39,917 bases of DNA from CAYVOV01 sp964453525 (lineage in GTDB: Bacteria > Chloroflexota > Dehalococcoidia > Dehalococcoidales > UBA2162): the NCBI GenBank assembly GCA_964453525.1, contig CAYVOV010000027.1:1-39917 (forward strand), written 5' to 3'. Below are positions 1 through 8,429 of this stretch, one piece after another; the first letter of the stretch is position 1, and each line of letters begins with the position of its first letter. The position numbers and the translations under genes were made by a program. The notes beneath the pieces are model-generated. The model was not told the origin of the DNA and ran no database searches. It saw only the letters and a program-made list of their open reading frames with translations.

Positions 1-428
1 TCCCGGGTATATTCATCAATGATATTGAGTATTTTAAAGGCTCTGCCGTTAGCTGTTCTGTCTATCATGAAATCGTAGCTCCAGACATGGTCCTTATACT
101 CAGGCCGCAACCTGATACAGGATCCGTCATTAAGCCATAATCTGCTCCGTTTGGGTTGTTTCTTTGGCACCTTCAAGCCTTCCTTTCTCCAGATCCTTTC
201 TACCCTCTTGTGGTTCACCATCCATCCATGCTCATTGTTTAACAAGGCTGTTATCCTGCGGTAACCATACCTTCCATACCGGGTCGCCAGGGCAATAATA
301 TCATCGGTGAGCTGCTTCTCATCGGATGGTGGCAATAGAGTGCGACGCTGGGTAGCCCTGGCTTGCTCCAGTACTTTACATGCCCGCCTTTCCGAGACCG
401 CCAACTTCTGAGTTACCTGTAACACCAT
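1..428 (-). CDS. IS3-family transposase orfB (DDE integrase), truncated by window edge
   Basis: Reading the minus strand from the ATG at 426-428 gives a protein starting MVLQVTQKLAVSERRACKVL. It continues through the HTH_21-like region (RYGRYGYRRITALLNNEHG) into the start of the rve integrase core (HVWSYDFMIDR, whose D is the first catalytic aspartate, then FKILNIIDEYTR). The frame stays open upstream of the ATG into the end of orfA, in the -1 frame relative to orfA. The functional product is therefore probably an orfA-orfB fusion made by ribosomal frameshifting. The second D and the E of the DDE triad lie outside the window. Confidence 0.9.
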   Translation of the reverse strand, partial: MVLQVTQKLAVSERRACKVLEQARATQRRTLLPPSDEKQLTDDIIALATRYGRYGYRRITALLNNEHGWMVNHKRVERIWRKEGLKVPKKQPKRSRLWLNDGSCIRLRPEYKDHVWSYDFMIDRTANGRAFKILNIIDEYTR

Positions 429-448
429 CTGGCGTCTCTTAGACGGGC

Positions 449-727
449 TTAGAAGTTTCCCCGTGAGGCTTCTTTGAGAATGGCATTATCGAGAGATAGA
501 TCAGCTACCAGTTTCTTCAAACGGGTGTTTTCCTGCTCCAGTTCTTTAAGCCTCTTCGCCTGGTCTACTTTCATGCCGCCGTACTCTTTCCGCCAGCGGT
601 AGTAGGTGTGGGCACTCACTCCAATCTTCTTGCTGACTAAAGCTATCGTTTCGCCCTGGCTTAAGAGTATTTCCGCCTCGCGGAGTTTGTTGATGATCTG
701 TTCCGGTGTGTATCCCTTTTTGGCCAT
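449..727 (-). CDS. IS3-family transposase orfA (HTH, transposase_8 type)
   Basis: This 92-residue protein starts MAKKGYTPEQIINKLREAE, has a helix-turn-helix around residues 12-45 (IALVSKKIGVSAHTYYRWR) and a leucine-rich coiled coil at residues 57-85 (LKELEQENTRLKKLVADL). This is the usual IS3 orfA plan: DNA-end recognition plus dimerisation. It ends in the frame just before orfB begins, after a slippery heptamer. The start ATG lies about 50 bp inside the inverted repeat. Confidence 0.92.
   Translation of the reverse strand: MAKKGYTPEQIINKLREAEILLSQGETIALVSKKIGVSAHTYYRWRKEYGGMKVDQAKRLKELEQENTRLKKLVADLSLDNAILKEASRGNF
455..461 (-). promoter_or_regulatory. Putative -1 ribosomal frameshift site, G GGA AAC
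   Basis: In the orfA frame the minus strand reads CGG GGA AAC TTC TAA. This contains the X XXY YYZ heptamer G GGA AAC one codon before the orfA stop. Slipping by -1 gives GGG AAA CTT, which is exactly the open frame that runs into orfB. IS3 elements generally make the full transposase by such a slip. The motif and frames are visible; its use is inferred. Confidence 0.6.
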
Positions 728-755
728 TTGTCCCCCCCTTTATGAGATTATAACT

Positions 756-780
756 GGTATAGTTTAAGGGGGGCAGGTCA
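756..780 (-). repeat. Terminal inverted repeat of the IS3-family element
   Basis: Read on the minus strand from 780, the end starts TGACCTGCCCCCC and then TTAAACTATACC. This TGACC-type terminus sits about 50 bp outside the orfA start, the usual place for the IRL of an IS3 element. The partner end lies outside the window. Confidence 0.75.
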
Positions 781-810
781 CACCCTGATAGTAATACTGA
801 GTAAGGTTAA

Positions 811-1188
811 GTAACTTTTAATATTCAACCTGATGGTAGCAGAGTTTTAACTTGTGGATTCCCTGCCCCAGAAATACATGAAGCTAGAGTGGATTATCAT
901 GGCAACTGGGCAGGCGGTAAACTTTTTTTAAAAAGTCATGCTAATGAAGGGATTATATCAGCCCAGTATAAATTTGCTAATGCATATATGTATGAACTGA
1001 ATGTAGGTTGGCATCATGGTGAAAGCGGTGGACCAATTATTAGTATTGATACACTTGCTTCATTTGCCTTAATGCAGCAATACAGGAATGTAAAGACACC
1101 ACACGGAATTTTACCGGGACCTCATCGTGGTTACTCATTAATTGCTATAGAGAATCAAATCCGTGATGTTGGAGCGACTGTATTTTAA
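811..1188 (+). pseudogene. C-terminal remnant of a trypsin-like serine protease
   Basis: The open frame runs from 811 (after stops at 802 and 808) and contains WHHGESGGPI, the GDSGGP-type motif around the catalytic serine of chymotrypsin-fold peptidases. It also contains ILPGPHRGYSLIAI, similar to the end of such domains. The His and Asp of the triad are missing because the 5' half is gone; the gene begins just beyond the IS3 end at 780. The GTG at 889 has no good ribosome binding site. It is best read as a remnant left by IS insertion plus deletion. The family call rests on one motif and is moderately secure. Confidence 0.6.
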
Positions 1189-1193
1189 GCAAA

Positions 1194-1337
1194 ATGAATG
1201 CATATTATTCAACGAATCCAGCTAGAAGTAACAATTTTCACCGTCTCAGAACTAGTCTTCGTAGACTAAACAAACCGTCAAAATGTGCAATCGTAACGCC
1301 TCAAAATGTTCTCAAGACTACTAACCTTCAGAAGTAA
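1194..1337 (+). CDS. Possible 47-residue ORF, unknown
   Basis: This ATG-initiated ORF lies 5 bp after the protease remnant, inside the otherwise gene-free stretch 1189-1412. The product (MNAYYSTNPARSNNFHRLRT and so on) is basic, with many Arg, Lys and Asn. No Shine-Dalgarno sequence stands at the right distance and no family is recognised. It may be chance or another scrap of a decayed gene. Confidence 0.2.
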   Translation: MNAYYSTNPARSNNFHRLRTSLRRLNKPSKCAIVTPQNVLKTTNLQK

Positions 1338-1352
1338 CCTATTAGCTCTCTA

Positions 1353-1381
1353 TTGTAACTAGGATTAATCTGCTATAAAAT
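1353..1381 (+). promoter_or_regulatory. Candidate sigma-70 promoter for the radical SAM gene
   Basis: TTGTAA at 1353-1358, a 17-bp spacer, then TAAAAT at 1376-1381. The gene start at 1413 gives a leader of about 25 bases carrying the ribosome binding site. The TTGTRA -35 form recurs at 4648 and 7210. Confidence 0.5.
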
Positions 1382-1412
1382 AACACACACTACCTCGAAG
1401 TGAGGCATCCTC

Positions 1413-2720
1413 ATGAAACTGGACCTGATTGTCCCTGCTACACAGGAGAACCTCCGAAAACGGAAGAAAGCCATATGCCCACCACTGGGTCTGGCGATGG
1501 TCGCCGCGCTAACCCCATCAGAGGTCAAAGTCTCCTTAACTGATGAGAATGTCACGGCTATTGACTTCCATAGGGAAACTGACTTAGTCGGGATCACGGC
1601 ACTAACTATCACGGCTCAACGTGCCTACGAGATCGCCGATAGCTTCAGAGCGAGAGGAGTGAAGGTTATCTTAGGGGGTAGTCATCCCAGCGCCCTGCCC
1701 GAAGAGGCGAGACAGCACGCCGATGCTGTGGTAATCGGGGAAGCCGAAGGAATCTGGCCAAATGTCATCGATGATTTCAAGGCAAACAAACTACAGAGGA
1801 TATACAGCCAACGCGAGCGGCCCAGCTTGGTCAGATTGCCTATCCCCCGGCGAGACTTGTTTGCCGAGGGGGCGTACTACTGCACAAACACGATCTCAAC
1901 TACTAGAGGCTGTCCTTACGCCTGCTCCTTCTGCTCAGTTACTTCATTCTTTGGCCATACTTATCGCCGTCGCCCGGTAGAAGAAATCCTCAATGAGATT
2001 GAAACATTGAATCACAGGAAACCTATCGGCTTCGTTGATGACAATATCTTCGGCAACCCCAAGTTCACCAAAGAGCTTCTTCGCGCCATTGTTCCCTATG
2101 GAATCAGGTGGGTTGCCCAAGCCTCAGTTACGGTGGCGAAAGATGACGAATTACTCAAACTGGCGGTCGCGAGTGGCTGCATATCCCTGCTAGTTGGGTT
2201 TGAAACGCTGTCTCCAGCTAATCTGGCGGCAATGGGCAAAAGGGTTAACGTGGTTGACGAATACGAAACGGTGATCAGGAAGATCCACTCCTATGGCATC
2301 GCCATACACGGCTTCTTTATCCTTGGCTTAGACGAAGATGATGAAGATGTTTTCGCACGTACTGTCCGCTTTGCCCGGAAAATGCGATTGGAGAGTGCTC
2401 AGTTTGCCTGGCCTGTACCGTATCCGGGCACCGCTCTCTGCGAGTCCTTAGATAAGGCTGGCCGAATAATCACCAAAGACTGGGCACAGTATGAGTCCAA
2501 TCCTGTTTTTGAGCCAAAACTAATGTCACATGAGATGCTGAAAAAGGGGCATGACTGGGCTTGGCGTGAGTTCTACAGTTTACCCTCGATTTGGAGGAGA
2601 GTTGGGTTAATACGCCACAATCTGATAACATTTTGGGTAATGAATCTCTCCTTTCGATCTGCCTGGAGGAAAAAATCCCGAACAGGCGGATTTGTATCAC
2701 CTCGACTTACTGGTATCTAA
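1413..2720 (+). CDS. B12-binding-type radical SAM protein
   Basis: A 435-residue protein with an N-terminal Rossmann-like cobalamin-binding-type region (about 1-140). This includes CPPLGLAMVAAL and GGSHPSALPEEA but lacks the DxHxxG ligand motif. It is followed by a radical SAM core with the cluster motif C167-x3-C171-x2-C174 (TRGCPYACSFC) and a C-terminal extension of about 130 residues. Members of this family use a [4Fe-4S] cluster and SAM to generate a 5'-deoxyadenosyl radical, often for methylations or rearrangements of lipids and cofactors. The substrate cannot be read here. The end resembles DUF4070-type tails seen in hopanoid-like methylases, which is only a guess. A short GAGG ribosome binding site precedes the ATG. 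It stands alone, with no partner gene on the same strand. Confidence 0.88.
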   Translation: MKLDLIVPATQENLRKRKKAICPPLGLAMVAALTPSEVKVSLTDENVTAIDFHRETDLVGITALTITAQRAYEIADSFRARGVKVILGGSHPSALPEEARQHADAVVIGEAEGIWPNVIDDFKANKLQRIYSQRERPSLVRLPIPRRDLFAEGAYYCTNTISTTRGCPYACSFCSVTSFFGHTYRRRPVEEILNEIETLNHRKPIGFVDDNIFGNPKFTKELLRAIVPYGIRWVAQASVTVAKDDELLKLAVASGCISLLVGFETLSPANLAAMGKRVNVVDEYETVIRKIHSYGIAIHGFFILGLDEDDEDVFARTVRFARKMRLESAQFAWPVPYPGTALCESLDKAGRIITKDWAQYESNPVFEPKLMSHEMLKKGHDWAWREFYSLPSIWRRVGLIRHNLITFWVMNLSFRSAWRKKSRTGGFVSPRLTGI

Positions 2721-2873
2721 TTTACCCCCCCTTTATTACCTTCCACCAAGGCATTCCCTGAGCGCTCTGAGTGAGATTAGAATTCGGTTCCGATTGAATA
2801 AACAGCCAGAATATGACAGAACTGACTTTCGTTGCGTCTATAATTGATACGATCTTGCTCAAAGTATCATTTG

Positions 2874-3797
2874 CTATACCACAACTGTCAATGCGGACGG
2901 TATTACCCAGAATGACGCCGGGCCTTCTCCGAGGATGCTGCCATCAGCCTCCACGAGAAGCTGCTCGTCAGATTCAATTGTAATAGTTGTTGTCTGTTTT
3001 TCTCTTATCTTGGCGTGCCTAACATGACTTCCGTTGTATAGAGTTGGTCGTATCTTTAGTAATTCAGATTTAGTCACATCACCAAAAATCACCACATCCA
3101 GTAGACCATCACCAAGGCTAGCACGTGGAGCTATCTGCATACCGTCTGCAAGGTATCGTCCATTGGCCACCACGACGCCGCAGCAGTAAATAGATTCAAC
3201 CTCATTTCCCACACGAAGGCTAAGTTTTTGGTTTCGGTGGGTGGCTAGAGACTTGTAGCCTGCGACCGTGCGAAGTGCAAGATTTAAGCTGTGACCAAAA
3301 CGGGTCGGCAAGTATTTCCAAGCGTCTACAATTTCAGCCGAAAGACCTATGCTAGCTTCGTTCACGAAAAAGCGCTTCATTGACTGTCCCTGGCTCCAGC
3401 ATTGTACAACTCCGACATCAATCAAAGCCGTTTCTTGAGCAGTCAGGAGAGAGAGGGTGTTGTCATAGTCTTCACCAATACCTAAAGAAAGGGCGAAAGC
3501 GTGCGCTGTTCCCACACCCACAATACCCAGAATTGTATTACCTGACCTGGTTGAATGGAGTATTCCATTGGCTACCTCGTTCACGGTTCCATCACCGCCC
3601 ACAGCTATGAGGTAGTGGTAACCGCCATCGGCAGACCGTCTGGCTATCTCTATGGCATGGCCGGTGTGTTTAGTGAATTCGTAGTCAAACAATAGACCGG
3701 CCTTTCGTAATTGCCTGCTGATGCGCGACCATTCTCTACCAACAGAATGGCTACCCGCCACGGGATTAACAATCACCTTGGCATATGATTCTGGCAT
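2874..3797 (-). CDS. Diacylglycerol/lipid kinase family protein (YegS/BmrU type)
   Basis: Family motifs appear in order: KVIVNPVAGSHS at the N-terminus, GGDGTVNEVANGI (nucleotide-binding loop), GVGTAHAFALSLGI (the GTGND-like loop), NEASIGLSA, PRASLGDGLLDVV, and a C-terminal EADGSILGEGPASFWVIPSA. These proteins phosphorylate diacylglycerol or related lipids, or are sphingosine-kinase-like, using ATP and Mg. The frame extends to a TTG at 3830, but the ATG at 3795-3797 (MPESYAKVI) sits directly before the first beta strand of the fold and is preferred, giving about 307 residues. The lipid substrate is unknown. The gene faces the radical SAM gene tail to tail. Confidence 0.88.
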   Translation of the reverse strand: MPESYAKVIVNPVAGSHSVGREWSRISRQLRKAGLLFDYEFTKHTGHAIEIARRSADGGYHYLIAVGGDGTVNEVANGILHSTRSGNTILGIVGVGTAHAFALSLGIGEDYDNTLSLLTAQETALIDVGVVQCWSQGQSMKRFFVNEASIGLSAEIVDAWKYLPTRFGHSLNLALRTVAGYKSLATHRNQKLSLRVGNEVESIYCCGVVVANGRYLADGMQIAPRASLGDGLLDVVIFGDVTKSELLKIRPTLYNGSHVRHAKIREKQTTTITIESDEQLLVEADGSILGEGPASFWVIPSALTVVV

Positions 3798-4102
3798 TTT
3801 CTTCGTATCACACAAGACATTTCTTATCAAAGTCTTGGTTGCGTCATCAAAATATTCATACCTTTATCTCGGCTGTACTTTAATCGACCCAACGGCCTCT
3901 GTCAATACCTCCAAGATTAATTTTTCTATTGAGAAGAGAGAAGTGATGCAAAAGAGGAAATAATTACTTCTTTGCGAAACAGAGTTCGGAATGCTTCCGG
4001 ACTGGCTGACTAGCTAGAAATTGAATAAAAAATCTAATAGTGCAACCAGATAACAATCCGATGTTTTGTTAAGCCGCTCAGCGCTTCCCCTATGGTTTGA
4101 TG
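3798..4102. other. Gene-free stretch between lipid kinase and cold-shock gene
   Basis: About 300 bp with no convincing ORF, RNA or strong hairpin. Short open frames here have neither a ribosome binding site nor a protein-like composition. Confidence 0.5.
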
Positions 4103-4321
4103 CTATTCTCCTTCAGGCTGAGCAGGCCTCACCTTAACTGCTGCGGGGCGACCATCACGTCCCTGCCCCTTCTCAAATTCCACTTCCTGCCCTTCGCTAA
4201 GGCTATTAAATTCCACTCCTTCAAGATCGTTGCGATGGAAGAAGAGGTCTGTTTCATCCTCTGTCTTGATAAATCCAAAACCCCGGTCTGTAATTAGCCG
4301 TCTGATTGTGCCTCTTGTCAT
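4103..4321 (-). CDS. Cold-shock domain protein
   Basis: A 72-residue single cold-shock domain. RNP1-like RGFGFIKTED (about residues 13-22) and RNP2-like DLFFHRNDLEG (about 25-35) are present, followed by the EGQEVEFE strand and RDGRPAAVKV. It binds single-stranded RNA or DNA and probably acts as an RNA chaperone in the cytoplasm. A strong Shine-Dalgarno GGAGG lies 8 bases before the ATG. The DUF5679 zinc ribbon lies 71 bp upstream on the same strand, so the two may be co-transcribed from the promoter at 4568-4597. The acidic tail PEGE is common in this family. Confidence 0.93.
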   Translation of the reverse strand: MTRGTIRRLITDRGFGFIKTEDETDLFFHRNDLEGVEFNSLSEGQEVEFEKGQGRDGRPAAVKVRPAQPEGE

Positions 4322-4392
4322 AGGATACCTCCAAAAGTCTACATATTAAGGCTATTGCCTATTCGGTAAGCACGATACCCACAGTATAGGCT

Positions 4393-4533
4393 TTAACCCT
4401 TTCCTATCCTGAACATCTTAGTTCCACATGCGGGGCACACACCCTGAGTTGCGGGCCTACCATTCTTCATAGTTATGCTTCTAGCATCCTTCATTTCCCT
4501 TTTGGTCCGACATTTCATACAGTACGCTTGCAT
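4393..4533 (-). CDS. DUF5679-type small zinc ribbon protein, copy 1
   Basis: A 46-residue protein starting MQAYCMKCRTKREMKDARSI, then TMKNGRPATQGVCPACGTKM and FRIGKG. Two CxxC pairs (C5/C8 and C33/C36) form a zinc ribbon. The ITMKNGRPA segment between them is characteristic of the small DUF5679 proteins found in many Chloroflexota and other environmental bacteria; the function is unknown. An AGAGGTAG ribosome binding site precedes the ATG. A second copy at 17669-17809 is about 75% identical. Confidence 0.9.
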   Translation of the reverse strand: MQAYCMKCRTKREMKDARSITMKNGRPATQGVCPACGTKMFRIGKG

Positions 4534-4567
4534 TGGTCTACCTCTTTTTCGATATGATTTAGTATGA

Positions 4568-4597
4568 ACGATAAACCACTCTAAACCACAATGTCAA
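4568..4597 (-). promoter_or_regulatory. Candidate promoter for the DUF5679/cold-shock pair
   Basis: On the minus strand, a consensus TTGACA (4592-4597) is followed by 18 bp and TATCGT (4568-4573). The DUF5679 start is about 35 bp further on. A TTGACA promoter stands in the same place before the second DUF5679 copy (17842-17870). Confidence 0.5.
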
Positions 4598-4647
4598 TAG
4601 CTTGCTACCTAACCTGCACAATCTGGCTGATTGTTTCTTTCGAGTAT

Positions 4648-4676
4648 TTGTAAGCCAATCTTTTAATGGTTACAAT
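4648..4676 (+). promoter_or_regulatory. Promoter of the broken MalT-like regulator, leaderless arrangement
   Basis: TTGTAA (4648-4653), a 17-bp spacer, TACAAT (4671-4676). The expected transcription start (about 4683) almost coincides with the ATG at 4685, so the mRNA would be leaderless or nearly so. The spacer contains ATCTTTTAATG, also present in the promoter at 7210-7238. Confidence 0.6.
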
Positions 4677-4684
4677 ATCAGATA

Positions 4685-7182
4685 ATGCGACCATTGCTTT
4701 TGTCAACCAAAATCGACATTCCTCGCCTACGGGCGGATATCGTCGAGCGCGGGTCTTTAATTAACCGCATCAAGGCTGGATTAAGCTGTCCGTTGACTTT
4801 AGTTTCAGCCCCAGCCGGCTATGGAAAAACTACTCTACTGGCAGCCTTAGTCCAACAGCCTGATTCCACTCAGCTAAAGGCGGCTTGGCTGTCTCTTGAC
4901 GAAGGAGACAATGATCCCGTCCGGTTCTGGACGCATTTTATTTCTGCTTTACAGACAAAGCAGCTGCACATCGGGAACACCGTCCTTCTGATGCTAAGGT
5001 CTCCCGAATTTCCGGACATTCAATCTCTCTTGATCCAGCTAATCAACGAAATAGCTGGTAGTGAGACATCAATCCAACCTCACATTCTTATTCTTGATGA
5101 CTATCATTTAATAGAAGAACAGCCTATCCAAAAGGACTTATCATTTGTCATAGAACACCTGCCGTGGCAGCTTCGTCTGGTCATCTCTACTCGCGCTGAC
5201 CCGCCTCTGCCTTTGGCTCGAATGTGCGCTCGCGGACAGCTCAGTGAATTTCGGGCTCAGGACTTGCGCTTCACAGTAAAGGAAACTGATACCCTATTGA
5301 ACAGCACTATGGATTTAGGTCTTTCCGACGAAGAAGTCGCGGCTGTCGATGCTTGCACCGAGGGTTGGATTGCCAGTCTGCAGATGGCGGCAATCTCAAT
5401 GCAAAGCTGTGAGGATATTCCCGCGTTTATTGCAGCTTTCTCCGGAACTCATCGCCATGTGCTGGATTACCTGACTGAAGAGGTGCTGAACCAACAAACA
5501 CCAGACACACGCTCTTTTTTACTGGAGACCTCTGTTCTTGACCGTATGACCGGCCCGCTATGTGATGCTATCACCGGACGGCAGGACGGGCAGGAAATGG
5601 TAGAGCGGTTAGACAAAGCTAATATGTTCTTAATATCCCTGATGACCAGCGTAAGTGGTACCGCTACCATAACCTATTTTCGTCTATGCTGGTTAGTCGA
5701 CTGTAGCAATTGAATCCAGGGCATGTGGCTGAACTTCGGAAAAGAGCCGCAAGCTGGTTTCAACAAAATGGATTCATGGAAGATGCCATCTCGCATGCAC
5801 TCGCAATCGGGGATTTCGAGTTGTCATCACAATTGATTGATACGGCAGCGCCAGCGTTCCTAGTGCTCGGTGAGATAGGCGCCGTGCTGAACTGGCTCGT
5901 AAAGCTGCCTGAAACGACCGTCCAGAGACATCCCGGTCTTTGTATATTCTATGCCTTCGCGCTTAACAGGGTGGGACGAATGGATGCGGCTGAGGAGTGG
6001 CTAAGACGAGCAGAAGGAAGTGCCCTTACCGGATTCTTGAAAACACTGGCGATAATGACAGAAGCTATGATTGCCATTTCGCATCGGGACGATAAACGCA
6101 CGATGGAGCTTCTTTATCAGATTGTGGAGGAAAACGAGAGTCTTTCTAATGCAGGCACAAGTGCCGAGGCGGTATACAGTCTCATCGCTAAGTTAGCCGC
6201 TGCGACATTCCTCGTTGAAGCCCAAGAGACTCACGGCCAGCTTCGAGGAGCTATCGAGACCTGCCAGCGGGCCTTAAGCCTGGTTCAAAATAAAGAATTA
6301 GAGGCACCATGGTCATCTATGGTGGGATATTTGCACGTTCGCCTTGCCCGGATACTGTGCGAGCGGAACGAACTGGAAAGTGCGACTCGGCATATAATGG
6401 CAGCCAGAGAAATAGGTCTGCGTTCAGGCAATAAACAGATCCAGGTGTGCATCTATGTTGTTCTAGGGCTGATTCGGCAGGCTGAGGGGGATGACAAAGC
6501 GGCACTTGACTTGGTGCGCGAGGCCGAGCAAATTGCACCCAGCTAGGACTTATTGCCGAATTCAGTCTCGAATTTGCCATGGCGGCTGCGGATTTGGTTT
6601 GCTCAGGGGGATTCCACGGCTGCTGCACGGCTTATTCGGGCTTATGAGCCAACTACGGGCACCTCCAGTGATGGACCGCTTGTGGCTCTACTTCAAGAGA
6701 CGGTGGGGATAACTTTAGGCCACATTAGCTTATGTGAAGGTAAGTTCAGTGAAGCGGAGGTATTACTGGCAAGGATTCAGCAGGAAGCCGAAAAATCAGG
6801 GCGTATGGGAAATGTGATTGAGATTATGCTCCTCCGGGCACTGGTAGCTCGGGCTGTAGGCAATATGGCTCAGGCAATTAACCTATTTAGCAGAGCGCTA
6901 AAGCACACCGAGCCAGAAGGCTACATTCGTGTCTTCGTTGATCTAGGCATGCCCATGGCTGCTCTGCTAAGGGAAGCTGTCTCACAGGGTATTACTTCCA
7001 ACTTCGTTCGAGAATTACTGGCTGAATTCGAAAAGAAAAAACCCCGCACCAAGAAGCCTGTATATCAGCCTCTGGTTGAATTCTTAACCAAGCGTGAACT
7101 TGAAGTGCTGCGCAGGCTTGCCGATGGTTTATCCAATGAAGTAGAGCATCAAGTCACAATCACTCAAATTGTTATCAAATAG
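4685..7182 (+). pseudogene. MalT-like LuxR-family ATP-dependent regulator, broken
   Basis: Alignment by eye with the intact 881-residue paralogue at 20268 shows the same plan: N-terminal STAND-type ATPase with SAPAGYGKTTLL P-loop and LILDDYHLIEEQP Walker B, then a helical-repeat arm, then the start of a LuxR HTH (LTKRELEVLRRLADGLSNE). Four lesions are visible. (1) A one-base deletion lies near 5640; restoring a G gives SLDDQRKWYRYHNLF. (2) An in-frame TAG lies at 5704-5706. (3) An in-frame TAG lies at 6544-6546. (4) After GLSNE the recognition helix is lost and the frame ends in unrelated sequence. Without the HTH it cannot act as a DNA-binding activator. The gene it once controlled may be the ketopantoate-reductase-like gene just downstream. 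Confidence 0.9.
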
Positions 7183-7209
7183 TATGGATGATTTGTTCCA
7201 TTCGGTTAT

Positions 7210-7238
7210 TTGTGAATTGATCTTTTAATGAGTACAAT
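7210..7238 (+). promoter_or_regulatory. Promoter upstream of the ketopantoate-reductase-like gene
   Basis: TTGTGA (7210-7215), a 17-bp spacer, TACAAT (7233-7238). About 29 of 40 bases match the region around the promoter at 4648-4676, including the spacer motif ATCTTTTAATG. The gene start follows about 70 bp later. Confidence 0.55.
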
Positions 7239-7311
7239 ACTAAACGAAGAGAACCTTACTGTGTCAACTAAAAACGAGAATAATATCTAGGTTGGAGAAG
7301 GAGGCGCCATT

Positions 7312-8313
7312 ATGAGGATAGCTATCATTGGTGCGGGGGCTATTGGAAGCGTACTCGGTGGTCTCATATCTAAAGCTGGAGAAGATGTCACCCTGATAGG
7401 TCGTAAACCTCATGTTGATGCCATAAACCGGAACGGGTTGGTCCTTGAGGGAGGACCCGGGCAAATGGTAATTCAGGTTAAAGCTGCGGAAAATCTTGAC
7501 TTCAAGCCGGATTTAGCTTTGCTAACTGTAAAGGCTCAGGATGTCGAGTCTTCAGTTAAGAATACGCTGCCATTTCTGTCTGATATTCAGCTGGTTACCA
7601 TGCAAAACGGTGTTCAGAGCGATGACCAGGTAGCTGGGCTTTTGGGAAAAGAGAATATCATCAGCAGTGTTGTTGTATTTAATGGCCAATTTCTTGAACC
7701 AGGTAAAGCATCATACTCAATCCCATTCAGCAAAACGGCTCTCATGATAGGAGAGCCCTTCGGCAAAAAAGGGAACCGATTACAGACTCTTTCAGCGTTA
7801 CTTAATAGAGCAATAGGGACGGATATAAGTGAAGATATTCGTGCTGCGCACTGGACCAAGCTCATTTGGAATCTGCAGACGGCTGTCCCGGCCGTTACCG
7901 GATTGTCCTATCAGGAGAGCTATCAATACCCAAAGGTTAGAGAATTAACCATAAATCTGGTGAAAGAGGGTCTAAACATCATCAATAAGGCTGGAATAAA
8001 GACTGCGGAAGTACCCGGCTTCCCACTTGATCCGATGGAAAAAATGGCTAGTATGCCACTACTAAACTCATCGGACTTGTTAAAGAGGATGGCCGAGTCT
8101 TTAGGCAAAGTACCAGTTCTGGGTTCGATGTTGCAAAGTATTAAGAGAGGGAAAAGCACGGAAGTTGATTATGTGAATGGGGAAATCGTGAACCTGGGAA
8201 AGAAGATAGGTATTTTAACCCCGGCCAATTCTTTGATAATTAAATTGGTACATCAAGTAGAGGCTACCGGGAAATTCCTGACTATAGATGAGATTACTCA
8301 AAGATTGAGCTAG
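7312..8313 (+). CDS. 2-dehydropantoate 2-reductase (ApbA/PanE) family oxidoreductase
   Basis: A 333-residue protein with an N-terminal NAD(P)-binding Rossmann fold (MRIAIIGAGAIGSVLGGLIS, the GxGxxG motif) and the family signatures LLTVKAQD and TMQNGVQSDD. The C-terminal helical domain carries the catalytic lysine region HWTKLIWNLQTAVPAVTG. PanE reduces ketopantoate to pantoate for coenzyme A synthesis, but many homologues act on other 2-keto acids. The family is secure, the substrate is not. AAGGAGG precedes the ATG at an ideal distance. A second family member, broken, lies at 11760-12701. Confidence 0.88.
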   Translation: MRIAIIGAGAIGSVLGGLISKAGEDVTLIGRKPHVDAINRNGLVLEGGPGQMVIQVKAAENLDFKPDLALLTVKAQDVESSVKNTLPFLSDIQLVTMQNGVQSDDQVAGLLGKENIISSVVVFNGQFLEPGKASYSIPFSKTALMIGEPFGKKGNRLQTLSALLNRAIGTDISEDIRAAHWTKLIWNLQTAVPAVTGLSYQESYQYPKVRELTINLVKEGLNIINKAGIKTAEVPGFPLDPMEKMASMPLLNSSDLLKRMAESLGKVPVLGSMLQSIKRGKSTEVDYVNGEIVNLGKKIGILTPANSLIIKLVHQVEATGKFLTIDEITQRLS

Positions 8314-8343
8314 AACCTTCGTTTGAAAAACAGAGACACTAAT

Positions 8344-8376
8344 TTGATTGCAAGGTAATATCACAATCAAGTATTT
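8344..8376 (+). terminator. Possible terminator after the ketopantoate-reductase-like gene
   Basis: Inverted repeat TTGATTG (8344-8350) and CAATCAA (8364-8370), 13-base loop, followed by GTATTTTG. The AT-rich 7-bp stem makes this a weak candidate. Confidence 0.35.
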
Positions 8377-8429
8377 TGTTAATTTAATATAATTTGAATT
8401 TACTGGAAATTTTAACCAAAAAACGATAA

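Larger units (their letters stand above)
1..780 (-). mobile_element. IS3-family insertion sequence, right part only (left end outside window)
   Basis: A two-frame transposase (orfA plus orfB) lies on the minus strand. Downstream in plus coordinates, the element ends at position 780 with a terminal inverted repeat that, read on the minus strand, begins TGACCTGCCCCCC. A TG start and a two-ORF layout with an HTH orfA and a DDE orfB are typical of the IS3 family. The other end and most of the catalytic domain lie beyond position 1, so neither the target duplication nor the activity of the copy can be judged. It has inserted next to, or deleted, the 5' part of a serine-protease gene. Confidence 0.9.
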
